Shown one piece after another: positions 17,302 through 24,755 of a stretch of DNA of 56,782 nt. The stretch lies in contig JAUJOK010000037.1 of assembly GCA_030447685.1 (NCBI GenBank), positions 1 through 56,782 on the forward strand, written 5' to 3'. Numbering within the stretch: position 1 is the stretch's first letter; every line of letters starts with the position of its first letter. Under the pieces are notes generated by a model that had not been told where the DNA came from, ran no database searches, and worked only from the letters and a program-made list of their open reading frames with translations. Source of the DNA: Armatimonadaceae bacterium. GTDB taxonomy: Bacteria > Armatimonadota > Armatimonadia > Armatimonadales > Armatimonadaceae. The position numbers were made by a program, and so were the translations under genes.

Positions 17302-17311
17302 AGGACGGCAT
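17301..17311. repeat. Right 11-bp target site duplication of the IS4-family element
   Basis: AAGGACGGCAT, matching 16079-16089. Beyond it on the minus-strand side lies the orphaned ribosome site (TTGAGG) of the TIKI-like gene. Confidence 0.9.
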
Positions 17312-17426
17312 AAAAAACCTCAACTCATAGAAATGACAAACGGCGGGGTCCCATAGTTTATAGATAAAGCCGCTATACTGCTTTCGCGTCCGGTGCCAGC
17401 GATTGTCAGACCGTTGCGCTCTGGTG

Positions 17427-17710
17427 TCAATCCTTGGGGCTTGGCTCTGAATCGCCCTCTGCCAATGGTTTGTTCAGAATGCTTGGGTCGAGTAGAACAA
17501 CGTCAATGTCGCATTCCGGTTTTCTGATAATGGTTCGCCGCACACCCCAACGCTTCCTTTTCTCGCGGTCGGGTCGAGCAGGCTCATCAACGCCCTTCTC
17601 ACTGCCACGATAGGCTGGTCTCCTTGCAGCGCGGGACGCGTCGGCTTGCGTGTTATCGTCGTTGATTTCGACGATGAACTCGACCGGCACCTGACTCGGT
17701 ACACGCTCAT
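17427..17710 (-). pseudogene. Hypothetical small protein, one frameshift
   Basis: I do not recognise this product. From an ATG at 17710 with AAAGG upstream the frame begins MSVYRV, then must shift once near 17692 to continue as VPVEFIVEINDDNTQADASR and on to the stop at 17427, about 94 residues. The acidic start and basic middle (DREKRKRWGVRR) give no family clue. The rest of 17312-17839 shows nothing else convincing. Confidence 0.3.
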
Positions 17711-17839
17711 GAAATTATGCCTTTGGCTGTCCGCTTGCTCTTCGTCCGCACATTTTTTGTGCGGTAAAAACCTGCCTGTGCTGAACCGGGAGGTCGCGCC
17801 GTTCGCAGTCCTCTCGTTAACCTCGGGTAACGGGCGCGC

Positions 17840-18266
17840 TTATTCGGAGGGCGGTGGCACGACGCCGATGGTCAGCAGGAGGTTGGCATAAATACGCTGC
17901 TCACCGGTGGCGATGACCAGAGCGGCATCGCTCGTGGAGGCGGCGTCGTAGAAGGCGAAGCGCTCCAGCGGCTCCAGCGGCAGGCCCGGCAGCAGATCGC
18001 GAAACTCGGCCCATATCGCTGGTTCCGAGCCGTCCGCCGTCGCCATAACCTGCGCGGCCTCGACCGGAATGGCTCCCGCCAATGCGCGCAGCACCTCGGA
18101 GGCGTCCACCAGGCCGGGGCGCAGGTTCAAAAACACGCGCTCGGCGGCGGGATTGGATTTCGTGGCAAAGGGATAGTTACCGTCGGCGATGAGTATCTGC
18201 GATCCGTGTCCACGCTGACCCCAGCGCGAACAGTATCTCCGGGTGCAGCAGCGTTGTTTTCAGCAT
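17840..18266 (-). pseudogene. fucU: RbsD/FucU-family sugar mutarotase, one frameshift
   Basis: Read across one shift the product is about 142 residues and matches the RbsD/FucU fold: start MLKTTLLHPEILFALG, then after the shift GHGSQILIADGNYPFATKSN with the conserved catalytic-site GHGD/G and ADGNYP motifs, and the C-terminal block FAFYDAASTSDAALVIATGE ending in RIYANLLLTIGV, typical of fucose mutarotase more than of ribose pyranase. These enzymes interconvert anomers of fucose or ribose. The frame breaks at the C4 run 18219-18222 (one extra G in the coding strand); removing it restores LGQRGHG. AAAGGA lies upstream of the ATG. It is the last gene of the minus-strand run from 21179, but its role fits the sugar locus on its other side. 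Confidence 0.8.
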
Positions 18267-18344
18267 AAAGGGCGGTGTCCTTTCCGTTGCGCCATCGGGT
18301 TCAGTCTATAGCGTTCATTGGGGCGGCCAGAATCTTCGGCTCGC

Positions 18345-19087
18345 CTAAGAGAGTGGCTCCATCTTGCGCTCATACCGGTTGTAGGCGGCCAGGCACGCGG
18401 TTAGCCAGGGAATCGCGGCGGCGTAGCCTGCCAGCACATCGGAGGGGTAGTGGACACCCAGGTACACGCGGCTCGCTCCGATGAGCAGAATCGCCTGCGC
18501 GGAGCCGATACCCACCACCGAGCGTCGTATCCAGTCCGAACGCGAGCGAATCCACAGGAGGCCAGAATGCCGTAAAAGCAGAGCGAGATAAACGAGTGGC
18601 CGGACGGAAAGCTGAACGTCCCCTCCGTCGCCAGCGCTTCGATGACTGAAGGGCGCTCGCGCGCGAACCGATGCTTGATTCCGCCGATGATCGCTCCGCC
18701 GCCCGCCAAAGTCACCGCCAGCAATATTCCCCGGGCGCGGAACGCCGGAATAAAATGACTTACCGCCAGCCCGACAATGCCCAGGCCGCTCATGATGTCC
18801 GGGCGGGCGAGCGCGGAAGCGCCTCGCATCAGCAGCGTTCGGCGCGGGTTCCGCAGTGTCAGCCCCAGCCGCAGTCCATCGTGATCGAAACGCCAGACGC
18901 CGTCCTGCTGCCGTATGTCGTCGGCGATGTTGAAGAAGAAGGCCAGCGCCCCGGCGGACAGGCCCGCGCCCAGCGCCAGTGGCGTCAGCAGACCGGGAAG
19001 CAGTGGCGCGACATATTTTCGCGCCCGCATGCCGACCGCGCGGCCCGCGCTCACCGTGATCCGTCGTCCCAGAGTCCTCAACCCCAT
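18345..19087 (-). pseudogene. PAP2-family membrane phosphatase, one frameshift
   Basis: A phosphatidic acid phosphatase type 2 protein of about 247 residues if one shift near 18556-18562 is allowed. All three motifs of the family are present: KHRFARERPS (K-x6-RP), FSFPSGHSF (PSGH) and SRVYLGVHYPSDVLAG (SR-x5-H-x3-D). Several hydrophobic helices surround them. These integral membrane enzymes remove phosphate from lipid phosphates such as phosphatidic acid or undecaprenyl or isoprenyl diphosphates. The ATG at 19087 has GGAAGGAT upstream. It follows the reductase gene by 99 bases, and an isoprenoid-phosphate role would suit that neighbour. All motifs are intact across the shift. Confidence 0.85.
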
Positions 19088-19186
19088 GCCGCTTGGTATC
19101 CTTCCGCGCCGGCGGGTATATCGACCCGCCCGGCTTGTTCTTTCCCTTTTCCCCCGCCGCTGCAATCCGATTCCGGGAAAGGCGGG

Positions 19187-20422
19187 TCAGGCGCGCAAAA
19201 GCCCGAGCAGGTACCCCGGCGAAAGAAGGCGGTAGGGGCTTTCCATGTCGCCGGTGACACCCAGCAGGCGCTCCGTGAGCGCGGGCCGCCGCGCCAGCCG
19301 GGGGGCGAGCCAGGCCATCCAGGCAGGGCAATGCACAATCTGCTGAATCAGCCCGCAGGCGGCGTATTTAGGTGTCAGCTCGCGCCGCCGTGCCCGCGCG
19401 TAAGGCGTCAGCGCCCGCGCCGACAGGTCGCCGCGACGCAGCGCCGCCAGAATCGCCTCCGTCGCCATCTGCGCGCCGCGAAGGGCAAAGTAGACCCCTT
19501 CCCCGGTAAACGGGTCGATAAATGCGGCGGCATCTCCCACCAGCAGCGCGCCGTCCGCAACGGGCCGGGTGGTCACGTGGCCGAACGTGCCGCAGGTAAC
19601 AAGGCGCGCGCGTCGGGCACGGCGCAGCCGCCCGGCCACCACAGGGAAGCGGGGCAGCAGCGCATCGTAATAGGCCGCCGGGCGGCCTGCGGCGGCGATG
19701 CGTCGCGCCTCGTCCTCGGCCACCACCAGCGTTACGTCCGCCGTGTTGTCGGGGCCGGGGCCGAAGCCGCAGACTACCGTCGCCTGTGTCTCATCCCGCG
19801 CCAGATGCATCTCAACCGGGTGATCCGGCTCCATCGGCACGCCTTCGTAATGGGCGACCAGCGCGATCTTCTGCAAATGAGGCAGGGGACGCACGACGCC
19901 CATTTCCCGCGCCACGCGCGAGCGTCCGCCGTCCGCACCGACTACCAATGGCGCGAAAAACTTCCCGGCGTCCGTCTGCACGCCGTTTACGTGCCCGCCA
20001 TGCGCGCCGCGCAGAAGACCCCGCATCGCCACGCCGTCCCGGACATCCGCGCCGCTCGCGCGGGCATTTTGGAAGAGCAGATTATCCAGCGCAAGCCGGG
20101 GCAGGGAAAGCCCGCCTTCGCGCGCCCAATCCGAGCAGGCCGCCGATGCCGCGAAGCCGCCCGCAAAAGTTGCGCCGTCCGCGCAGAAAATACGAGCGGC
20201 AGGAACTGCCCGCCCGCCCGCCCGTAGTGCGGCATCGTAAACACCAAGTTCCCGCAGCAGGCCGCGCACCGGCGGGGAATAAAACTCGCCGCACGGCTTG
20301 TCGCGGGGAAAACTCGCCCGCTCCAAAAGCAGAACTTCCCGCCCGGCGCGGGCCAGATGCGCAGCGGTCGCCGCGCCCGCCGGGCCGCCGCCGACTATAA
20401 TCACGTCATATCGGTTTTTCAA
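19187..20422 (-). CDS. FAD-dependent geranylgeranyl-reductase-family oxidoreductase
   Basis: A 411-residue flavoprotein. The dinucleotide motif is VIIVGGGPAGAATAAHLARAG (about 6-26), followed by FPRDKPCGEF (37-46) as in geranylgeranyl reductases, VVGADGGRSRVAREMG near 165, and the second FAD motif ALLVGDAAAFIDPFTGEGVY near 290. Members reduce isoprenoid double bonds or oxidise quinone-type and polyketide substrates. The start is TTG at 20422, 13 bases after the methyltransferase stop; the longer frame overlaps that gene. The pair flavoprotein plus small-molecule methyltransferase is common in operons for alkylresorcinol or quinone tailoring, but no polyketide synthase is next to it here. Confidence 0.88.
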   Translation of the reverse strand: MKNRYDVIIVGGGPAGAATAAHLARAGREVLLLERASFPRDKPCGEFYSPPVRGLLRELGVYDAALRAGGRAVPAARIFCADGATFAGGFAASAACSDWAREGGLSLPRLALDNLLFQNARASGADVRDGVAMRGLLRGAHGGHVNGVQTDAGKFFAPLVVGADGGRSRVAREMGVVRPLPHLQKIALVAHYEGVPMEPDHPVEMHLARDETQATVVCGFGPGPDNTADVTLVVAEDEARRIAAAGRPAAYYDALLPRFPVVAGRLRRARRARLVTCGTFGHVTTRPVADGALLVGDAAAFIDPFTGEGVYFALRGAQMATEAILAALRRGDLSARALTPYARARRRELTPKYAACGLIQQIVHCPAWMAWLAPRLARRPALTERLLGVTGDMESPYRLLSPGYLLGLLRA

Positions 20423-20435
20423 GCCACAGGACTTT

Positions 20436-21179
20436 CTAAGTGCTTTCCCGCATCTCGGCACGGCGGACGATAAGCACGCGGTACATGGGAAAACGGCGTA
20501 CCTCACAGCCGGATATACCCGCTTCGCGAACCATCTGCTCGTATTCGGCGACGGTATAGGCGCGCAGAACCGAAAGCGGGGCATCGTGCCGGGTCAATCG
20601 GTTCGCGCCGATGACGCGCGTGAGCGCCCAGATCAGGCCACAGGCGATGGCATCGCGGCGCAGATCGTTGACCAGGAAGCCCGCCGATGCGACCCGATCC
20701 ATCTCGCGCAGAACCTGGACGCACCTGCTCGGCCCCCAATGGTGAAAAGCAAGTGAGCACAGCGTGAAATCGAAGGCCGCATCCCCGTAGGGCACTGCGA
20801 ACACGTCGGCCTCCTCGATACTTATCTCGCGAAAGCCCTCGCTCAAGCGGCGCGCGATGGCGAGCACCTTGGGATGGTTGTCGGAGGCGACGATCTGCAC
20901 GGGCCGTCCCCCCCAGCGCCCCCGCCGCGCTTCCCGGACGATGGCGCGGGGAATGTCCGCCGAACCGGTTGCCAGATCGAGGAGGCGTATCGGGCGCGGC
21001 GCGGGCGGCAGCGCGGGAACGAGCGTGTCCAGACCCGCCAGCACGGCGCGCGTTCCGCCCAGGAACCGGTTGACCCGCGCAATATCCCCGAACGATGCGG
21101 CGAAATCAGGGTCGGACGGCTCCACGGAATCTATCAGTTCCGGTCTTTCCTGGCGCGGCGGTACGGGTATAAGAGACAT
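20436..21179 (-). CDS. Class I SAM-dependent methyltransferase
   Basis: A 247-residue small-molecule methyltransferase. The SAM site is IRLLDLATGSADIPRAIV (about 58-75), motif II is around ASDNHPKVLAIA near 95, and post-motif FTLCSLAFHHWG near 135 is typical of UbiE-like lipid or quinone methyltransferases. A late block FLVNDLRRDAIACGLIW and RLTRHDAPLSVLRAYT resembles the methyltransferases that partner FAD oxidoreductases in type III polyketide loci. The ATG at 21179 was chosen as the nearest to the conserved start; the frame runs further up into the divergent small gene. It is the first gene of the minus-strand operon. Confidence 0.85.
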   Translation of the reverse strand: MSLIPVPPRQERPELIDSVEPSDPDFAASFGDIARVNRFLGGTRAVLAGLDTLVPALPPAPRPIRLLDLATGSADIPRAIVREARRGRWGGRPVQIVASDNHPKVLAIARRLSEGFREISIEEADVFAVPYGDAAFDFTLCSLAFHHWGPSRCVQVLREMDRVASAGFLVNDLRRDAIACGLIWALTRVIGANRLTRHDAPLSVLRAYTVAEYEQMVREAGISGCEVRRFPMYRVLIVRRAEMREST

Positions 21180-21234
21180 GAACGGTTTCCAAGCCGAAAA
21201 GAAAGCTATCTGTACGAAAGGAAGCAGCGAAGCA

Positions 21235-21462
21235 ATGTCGCTCGCCGAAATTCTCCGAATTATTGTCTGGGTCGTCGGTGTCCCCATAATTATCTACCTT
21301 ATCTGGCGCATCATTCAGCGGGTGCGCGAGATAGAACGTCTGGACGCCGAAGTGCGGGCTGAAGAAGAAGCGAACGCGCAGAACCCATACGCCGCGATGG
21401 CCCGGATGTACGAGGCGCAGCAGCTACTGGACGAAGCGCGCGGCAAAAAGAAACGGGAATAG
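21235..21462 (+). CDS. Small membrane-anchored coiled-coil protein
   Basis: A 75-residue protein: a hydrophobic helix (LRIIVWVVGVPIIIYLIW, about 7-24), then a charged helical segment rich in Glu, Arg and Ala that could form a coiled coil, ending KKKRE. No family recognised. AAAGGAAG lies about 11 bases before the ATG. It diverges from the methyltransferase gene and ends exactly at the large inverted repeat. Confidence 0.6.
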   Translation: MSLAEILRIIVWVVGVPIIIYLIWRIIQRVREIERLDAEVRAEEEANAQNPYAAMARMYEAQQLLDEARGKKKRE

Positions 21463-21776
21463 CCCTCACCCCCGCACTCGGTCTGCCGAGGCGCTCTCCC
21501 GCGCCCGAAGGGCGGCTCAAATGCGGCTGCGCCGCCGGGAGAGGGGTGCCTGTGACATTGCCAACCCCGGCTTCGCCCGTTACCAGTTCGTTACCGAAGG
21601 CATGTTGGTAACGTTACCCATTCCGGCTGCGCCCCAAGCGGGTTCTCCCTGCTCTCGTGCGAAGCCGGGGCCGCTTCGTAATAGGCACCCCTCTCCCAGC
21701 GGCGCAGTAGATTTGAGCTGCCTCTTCAATTCTGGCGCGGGAGAGCGCCTCGGCAGACCGAGTGCGGGGGTGAGGG
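21463..21776. repeat. Large nested inverted repeat, 43-bp perfect arms
   Basis: The outer arms (21463-21505 and 21734-21776) are perfect 43-bp inverted copies beginning CCCTCACCCCCGCACTCGGT. Within them are further inverted pairs: GAGAGGGGTGCCT near 21538 with AGGCACCCCTCTC near 21682, CCCGGCTTCGC near 21575 with GCGAAGCCGGG near 21660, and GGTAAC/GTTACC near 21581-21620. The whole 314 bases can fold into one long hairpin. It lies between convergent genes and fills the gap completely. It contains no gene. It could be a terminator-like repetitive element (REP or MITE type). Confidence 0.9.
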
Positions 21777-21785
21777 CTTGAGGAG

Positions 21786-22742
21786 CTACAAGCTCCGGTC
21801 AAGCCAGGCGAGAGTGCGCTCGACCATCTGCGAAATGTCGGGAACGTGACCGCCGGGCAGAATGATCTGGCGCTTGGGCGTGCGCGCGGCGGCGTACAAA
21901 GCCTGGGCGCTGGCGCGCGGGACGACGGTATCGCTCGCCCCGTTGATCATCAGAAGCGGGCGCGGCGCGAAACGAGCGATGGTGAAGACCGGGTCTACAT
22001 CCGCCATCTGCGCCTCTACCACGCGGGCATCCGTCGCGCCCCGTGCGCGAAAGGTCCGGGCGAACTGATGGGTGCTGGTCGTCACCAGACGTCCCCAGTC
22101 CCCGCCCGCCGACCACAGGGTCGCCGCGCGCACACGTGGCTCCTCGGCCACGAACACGGCACCTAGAATACCTCCCAGCGAAATACCAATGAAGCCGATT
22201 CGACGGCTGTCAATGTCGGGGCGCGTCGCCAGAAAATCCGTGGCGCGGCGCAAATCGATCACCGTCTGCGCCGCCGCCAGCCGCATATCGAGCAGCGCCA
22301 GATCATTAGAGGGCCTGTTGTTGATGCGGGCACGCTCGCCATGCCCGGCAATGTCTATGGCGAAGGTGGCATAGCCGCGCCGCGCCAGCGACAAACCCAG
22401 AAGGAACATATTGCCTTTAGAGCCGCCCAGCCCGTGAAGAAGAAGCACGCAGGGCGCTTTTTTCCCGGCGACCGGGGCGGGCAGGGTGAGCAGGCCGGGA
22501 ACGAAACCGCCATTCGCGCCTCGAAAGCGGACATTGTAGCTGCGGACGCCCTGCCCACCCAGTGAAGTCACGGTAACGTCCAGCGGCGCGGAGGGGTCGT
22601 AGCTGATTCCGGCGACACCGGGCTGAGCCGCCTGCGCGGGGACGGCGCTGGGCGGCGCGGCTTTACAGCCGATTATGGGTATCAATAGAAGGGCGGCGAC
22701 GGTCAGGGCCGAAATAATCGGGTGCGTGCAGTTTACTGGCAT
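21786..22742 (-). CDS. Alpha/beta hydrolase lipoprotein (dienelactone hydrolase-like)
   Basis: A 318-residue predicted lipoprotein: signal helix ALTVAALLLIPIIGC with the lipid cysteine near 25, a linker, then a serine hydrolase fold. The oxyanion loop is LLLHGLGGSKGN, the nucleophile elbow GFIGISLGGILG, the acid is in NGASDTVVP and the histidine in LPGGHVPD. That is a complete Ser-Asp-His triad, as in acetyl xylan esterases and dienelactone hydrolases. The ATG at 22742 begins the signal peptide; the longer frame runs into the promoter region of the opposite gene. The substrate is unknown, though an esterase acting on acetylated plant polymers would suit the region. Confidence 0.85.
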   Translation of the reverse strand: MPVNCTHPIISALTVAALLLIPIIGCKAAPPSAVPAQAAQPGVAGISYDPSAPLDVTVTSLGGQGVRSYNVRFRGANGGFVPGLLTLPAPVAGKKAPCVLLLHGLGGSKGNMFLLGLSLARRGYATFAIDIAGHGERARINNRPSNDLALLDMRLAAAQTVIDLRRATDFLATRPDIDSRRIGFIGISLGGILGAVFVAEEPRVRAATLWSAGGDWGRLVTTSTHQFARTFRARGATDARVVEAQMADVDPVFTIARFAPRPLLMINGASDTVVPRASAQALYAAARTPKRQIILPGGHVPDISQMVERTLAWLDRSL

Positions 22743-22865
22743 ACGTCGAATATACCGTGCCCGCTTTGCCGGAGTTCCCCGCAACCGAAACCGGCGGCCC
22801 GTGTCTAAAGTATATATAGCAGGATGTGTGTTCTTTGATGATGCTTTTGCCAAGAGGATAGAAGA

Positions 22866-24755
22866 TTGAAGACAATGATAAAAGCGATACAAGCTCTGGT
22901 GGCGCTGACCGCGCTCCTGACGGTGCTCTCCGTCGCGGCGTGGGCGGGGCCTCTTCAGGATGCTAACCGGGCCTATGGGCGCGGCGACTATGCGGAGGCG
23001 CTGCGTCTGCTGCAGCAGGCCAAGCAGGATCAGCCGGATAATCCGGTCGTTCACCATGCGCTGGGGCTGACATTCCGCCGTCTGGGCCAGCAGGACGAAG
23101 CGCGCGCGGCGTTCGAGAAAGTGCTTCAGTTAGACCCTGACCTTCGCTCCATTCGAGATGACGCGAAGTTTTTGCAGGCGTACCGTTCCGTGGGGGGAAC
23201 GCCCCCGAGCGGCAGCCGCTCCTCCGGGGGAGGCAATTCTTCCTCGGCGGAAACGGCATCCGCGATTATCGGCGCGCTGACTCAGGGCAATGTCTATGTA
23301 GACCCGGACTTAAAGGGTGACGTAGACCAGGGGACGCTGGAAAATGCGGCGCGTGGAGCGCAACCGGCGGCCAAGATTGTCGTCCTGTCTAACCGGCTTT
23401 CGGGGCGGCAGCGCGAGCGTCTGGCTGCCGAGCTGCACCAAAGGCTGAACGTGGGCGATGGCGTTGTCATTGTAGCGACGGAGCAGGGGGTCGGCGCCTA
23501 TGGGAACCGCCTGGGACGTGATCAGGTTGCTCGAGCGCTGAAAGGCGCGGGACTGGATCAGGCATTCCAGCGCGGTGGCCTGACCGAGATGACCGTCGCT
23601 GCGACCCGTGCGGTGTCCACTGCCGTCAGAAGCGACCGCAGCGCCGATAACAACACGACCGGCGGGTTGTTGCTGTTAGGCGGAGCCGGTGTCGCCGGGT
23701 TTATCGGTTTCCGCTCACTGCGAAAGCGGCGGGAACTGGAGACTGCCCTTCAGCCGGTGCTGGCTTTGCAGCGGAAGGCGCTTGACAACCTTTCCTATGT
23801 GGACGGTTATCTGGACCTGCTTCCGGCAGGCGAGGACGCCGACCGCGCGCGGTCGCTGCGCCAGAACGCCTATGAAGAATACGCTACGGCGTCGGGAATA
23901 TTGAAGAACGCCCGTACGCCGGACGATGCCCGACGCGCGCGGCCCCTGTTGGACAACGCACTCGCGCAGTTGGAAGAGTGTCGGGTCTCCATCGATAAAG
24001 CCACGGGCGGCACCGGCGTCGCTATGAGCATCCCGGAGATTCCGTCGCTGGCTACCGATGCCGAGCGCGCCGCCGCTGCCCGGCTGAAGCCGGTGGAAGC
24101 CGTTCAGGACGAGCGCGAGCGCGACCAGATGCAGCGCGCCATTGAGGAACTTCCCGAAGGCGAGCGCGGTGTCTCGTTCTTTTCCGGGCGTCCCCTGCCG
24201 ATGAGCGAACTGGTGCCCGTCACCATCGTGATTCAGGGCCAGAAGCGCCAGGTGCTTGCTTCCCGCGAGGAGGCCGAGGCGATTCAGCGCGGCGAAACGC
24301 CTAATATTCGCGCGTTCGAGCAGGATGGACGCTACGTCCCCTGGTATGAGAACCAGCGGTACGACCCCTACCGGGACTATTACGGCGGCTGGGGCGGCTT
24401 TGGCGGCGGCGGCTTCGGGTCGCTGGTCAATCTGTACCTGCTGACGAACCTGTTCGGCGGCGGCCTGTTCGGCGGCTACGGGGGATTCGGCGGCTGGGGC
24501 CACGGCGGCACCGTCATCAATAACAACTACTACGGCGACGGCGGCGGCGGCGGCGGCTTCTTTGGCGGCGGCGGCGGCGGTAATGCGCCGGAGCCGGAAG
24601 TCGAGCATGCCGGCAGCTTCGACCTGTTCGGCCAGGGCGGCGAAAGTGACCCGTTCGGCGGCTTTGACTTCGGCGGCGGCGGCGATGGCGGTGGTGGATT
24701 CGACTTCGGTGGCGGAGGCGACTTCGGTGGCGGAGACTTCGGCGGGGGCGATTAA
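22866..24755 (+). CDS. Secreted TPR/TPM-like membrane protein with Gly-rich tail
   Basis: A 629-residue protein. After a signal peptide (about 1-27) come TPR-like helices (NRAYGRGDYAEALRLLQQAK and ALGLTFRRLGQQDEARAAFE), a TPM-like domain from about 135 to 250 (GNVYVDPDL...KIVVLSNRLS...VVIVATEQGVGAYG), a single transmembrane helix near 262-280 followed by RSLRKRREL, a helical cytoplasmic part, and a strongly glycine/aspartate/phenylalanine-rich tail from about 500 (FDFGGGGD units). This is the layout of TPM proteins, known in plants for photosystem II repair and in bacteria of unclear role. The start is TTG 22866, seven bases after AAGAGGA; an in-frame ATG lies nine bases on. The stop codon shares TTAA with the opposite gene. 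Confidence 0.75.
   Translation: MKTMIKAIQALVALTALLTVLSVAAWAGPLQDANRAYGRGDYAEALRLLQQAKQDQPDNPVVHHALGLTFRRLGQQDEARAAFEKVLQLDPDLRSIRDDAKFLQAYRSVGGTPPSGSRSSGGGNSSSAETASAIIGALTQGNVYVDPDLKGDVDQGTLENAARGAQPAAKIVVLSNRLSGRQRERLAAELHQRLNVGDGVVIVATEQGVGAYGNRLGRDQVARALKGAGLDQAFQRGGLTEMTVAATRAVSTAVRSDRSADNNTTGGLLLLGGAGVAGFIGFRSLRKRRELETALQPVLALQRKALDNLSYVDGYLDLLPAGEDADRARSLRQNAYEEYATASGILKNARTPDDARRARPLLDNALAQLEECRVSIDKATGGTGVAMSIPEIPSLATDAERAAAARLKPVEAVQDERERDQMQRAIEELPEGERGVSFFSGRPLPMSELVPVTIVIQGQKRQVLASREEAEAIQRGETPNIRAFEQDGRYVPWYENQRYDPYRDYYGGWGGFGGGGFGSLVNLYLLTNLFGGGLFGGYGGFGGWGHGGTVINNNYYGDGGGGGGFFGGGGGGNAPEPEVEHAGSFDLFGQGGESDPFGGFDFGGGGDGGGGFDFGGGGDFGGGDFGGGD

Noticed and set aside
18671..20227. 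518-codon plus-strand open frame opposite the PAP2 and flavoprotein genes
   Set aside because: It mirrors genes with complete motifs; its own translation is Arg/Pro/Ala-rich with no motif. GC-rich DNA leaves such antisense frames open.
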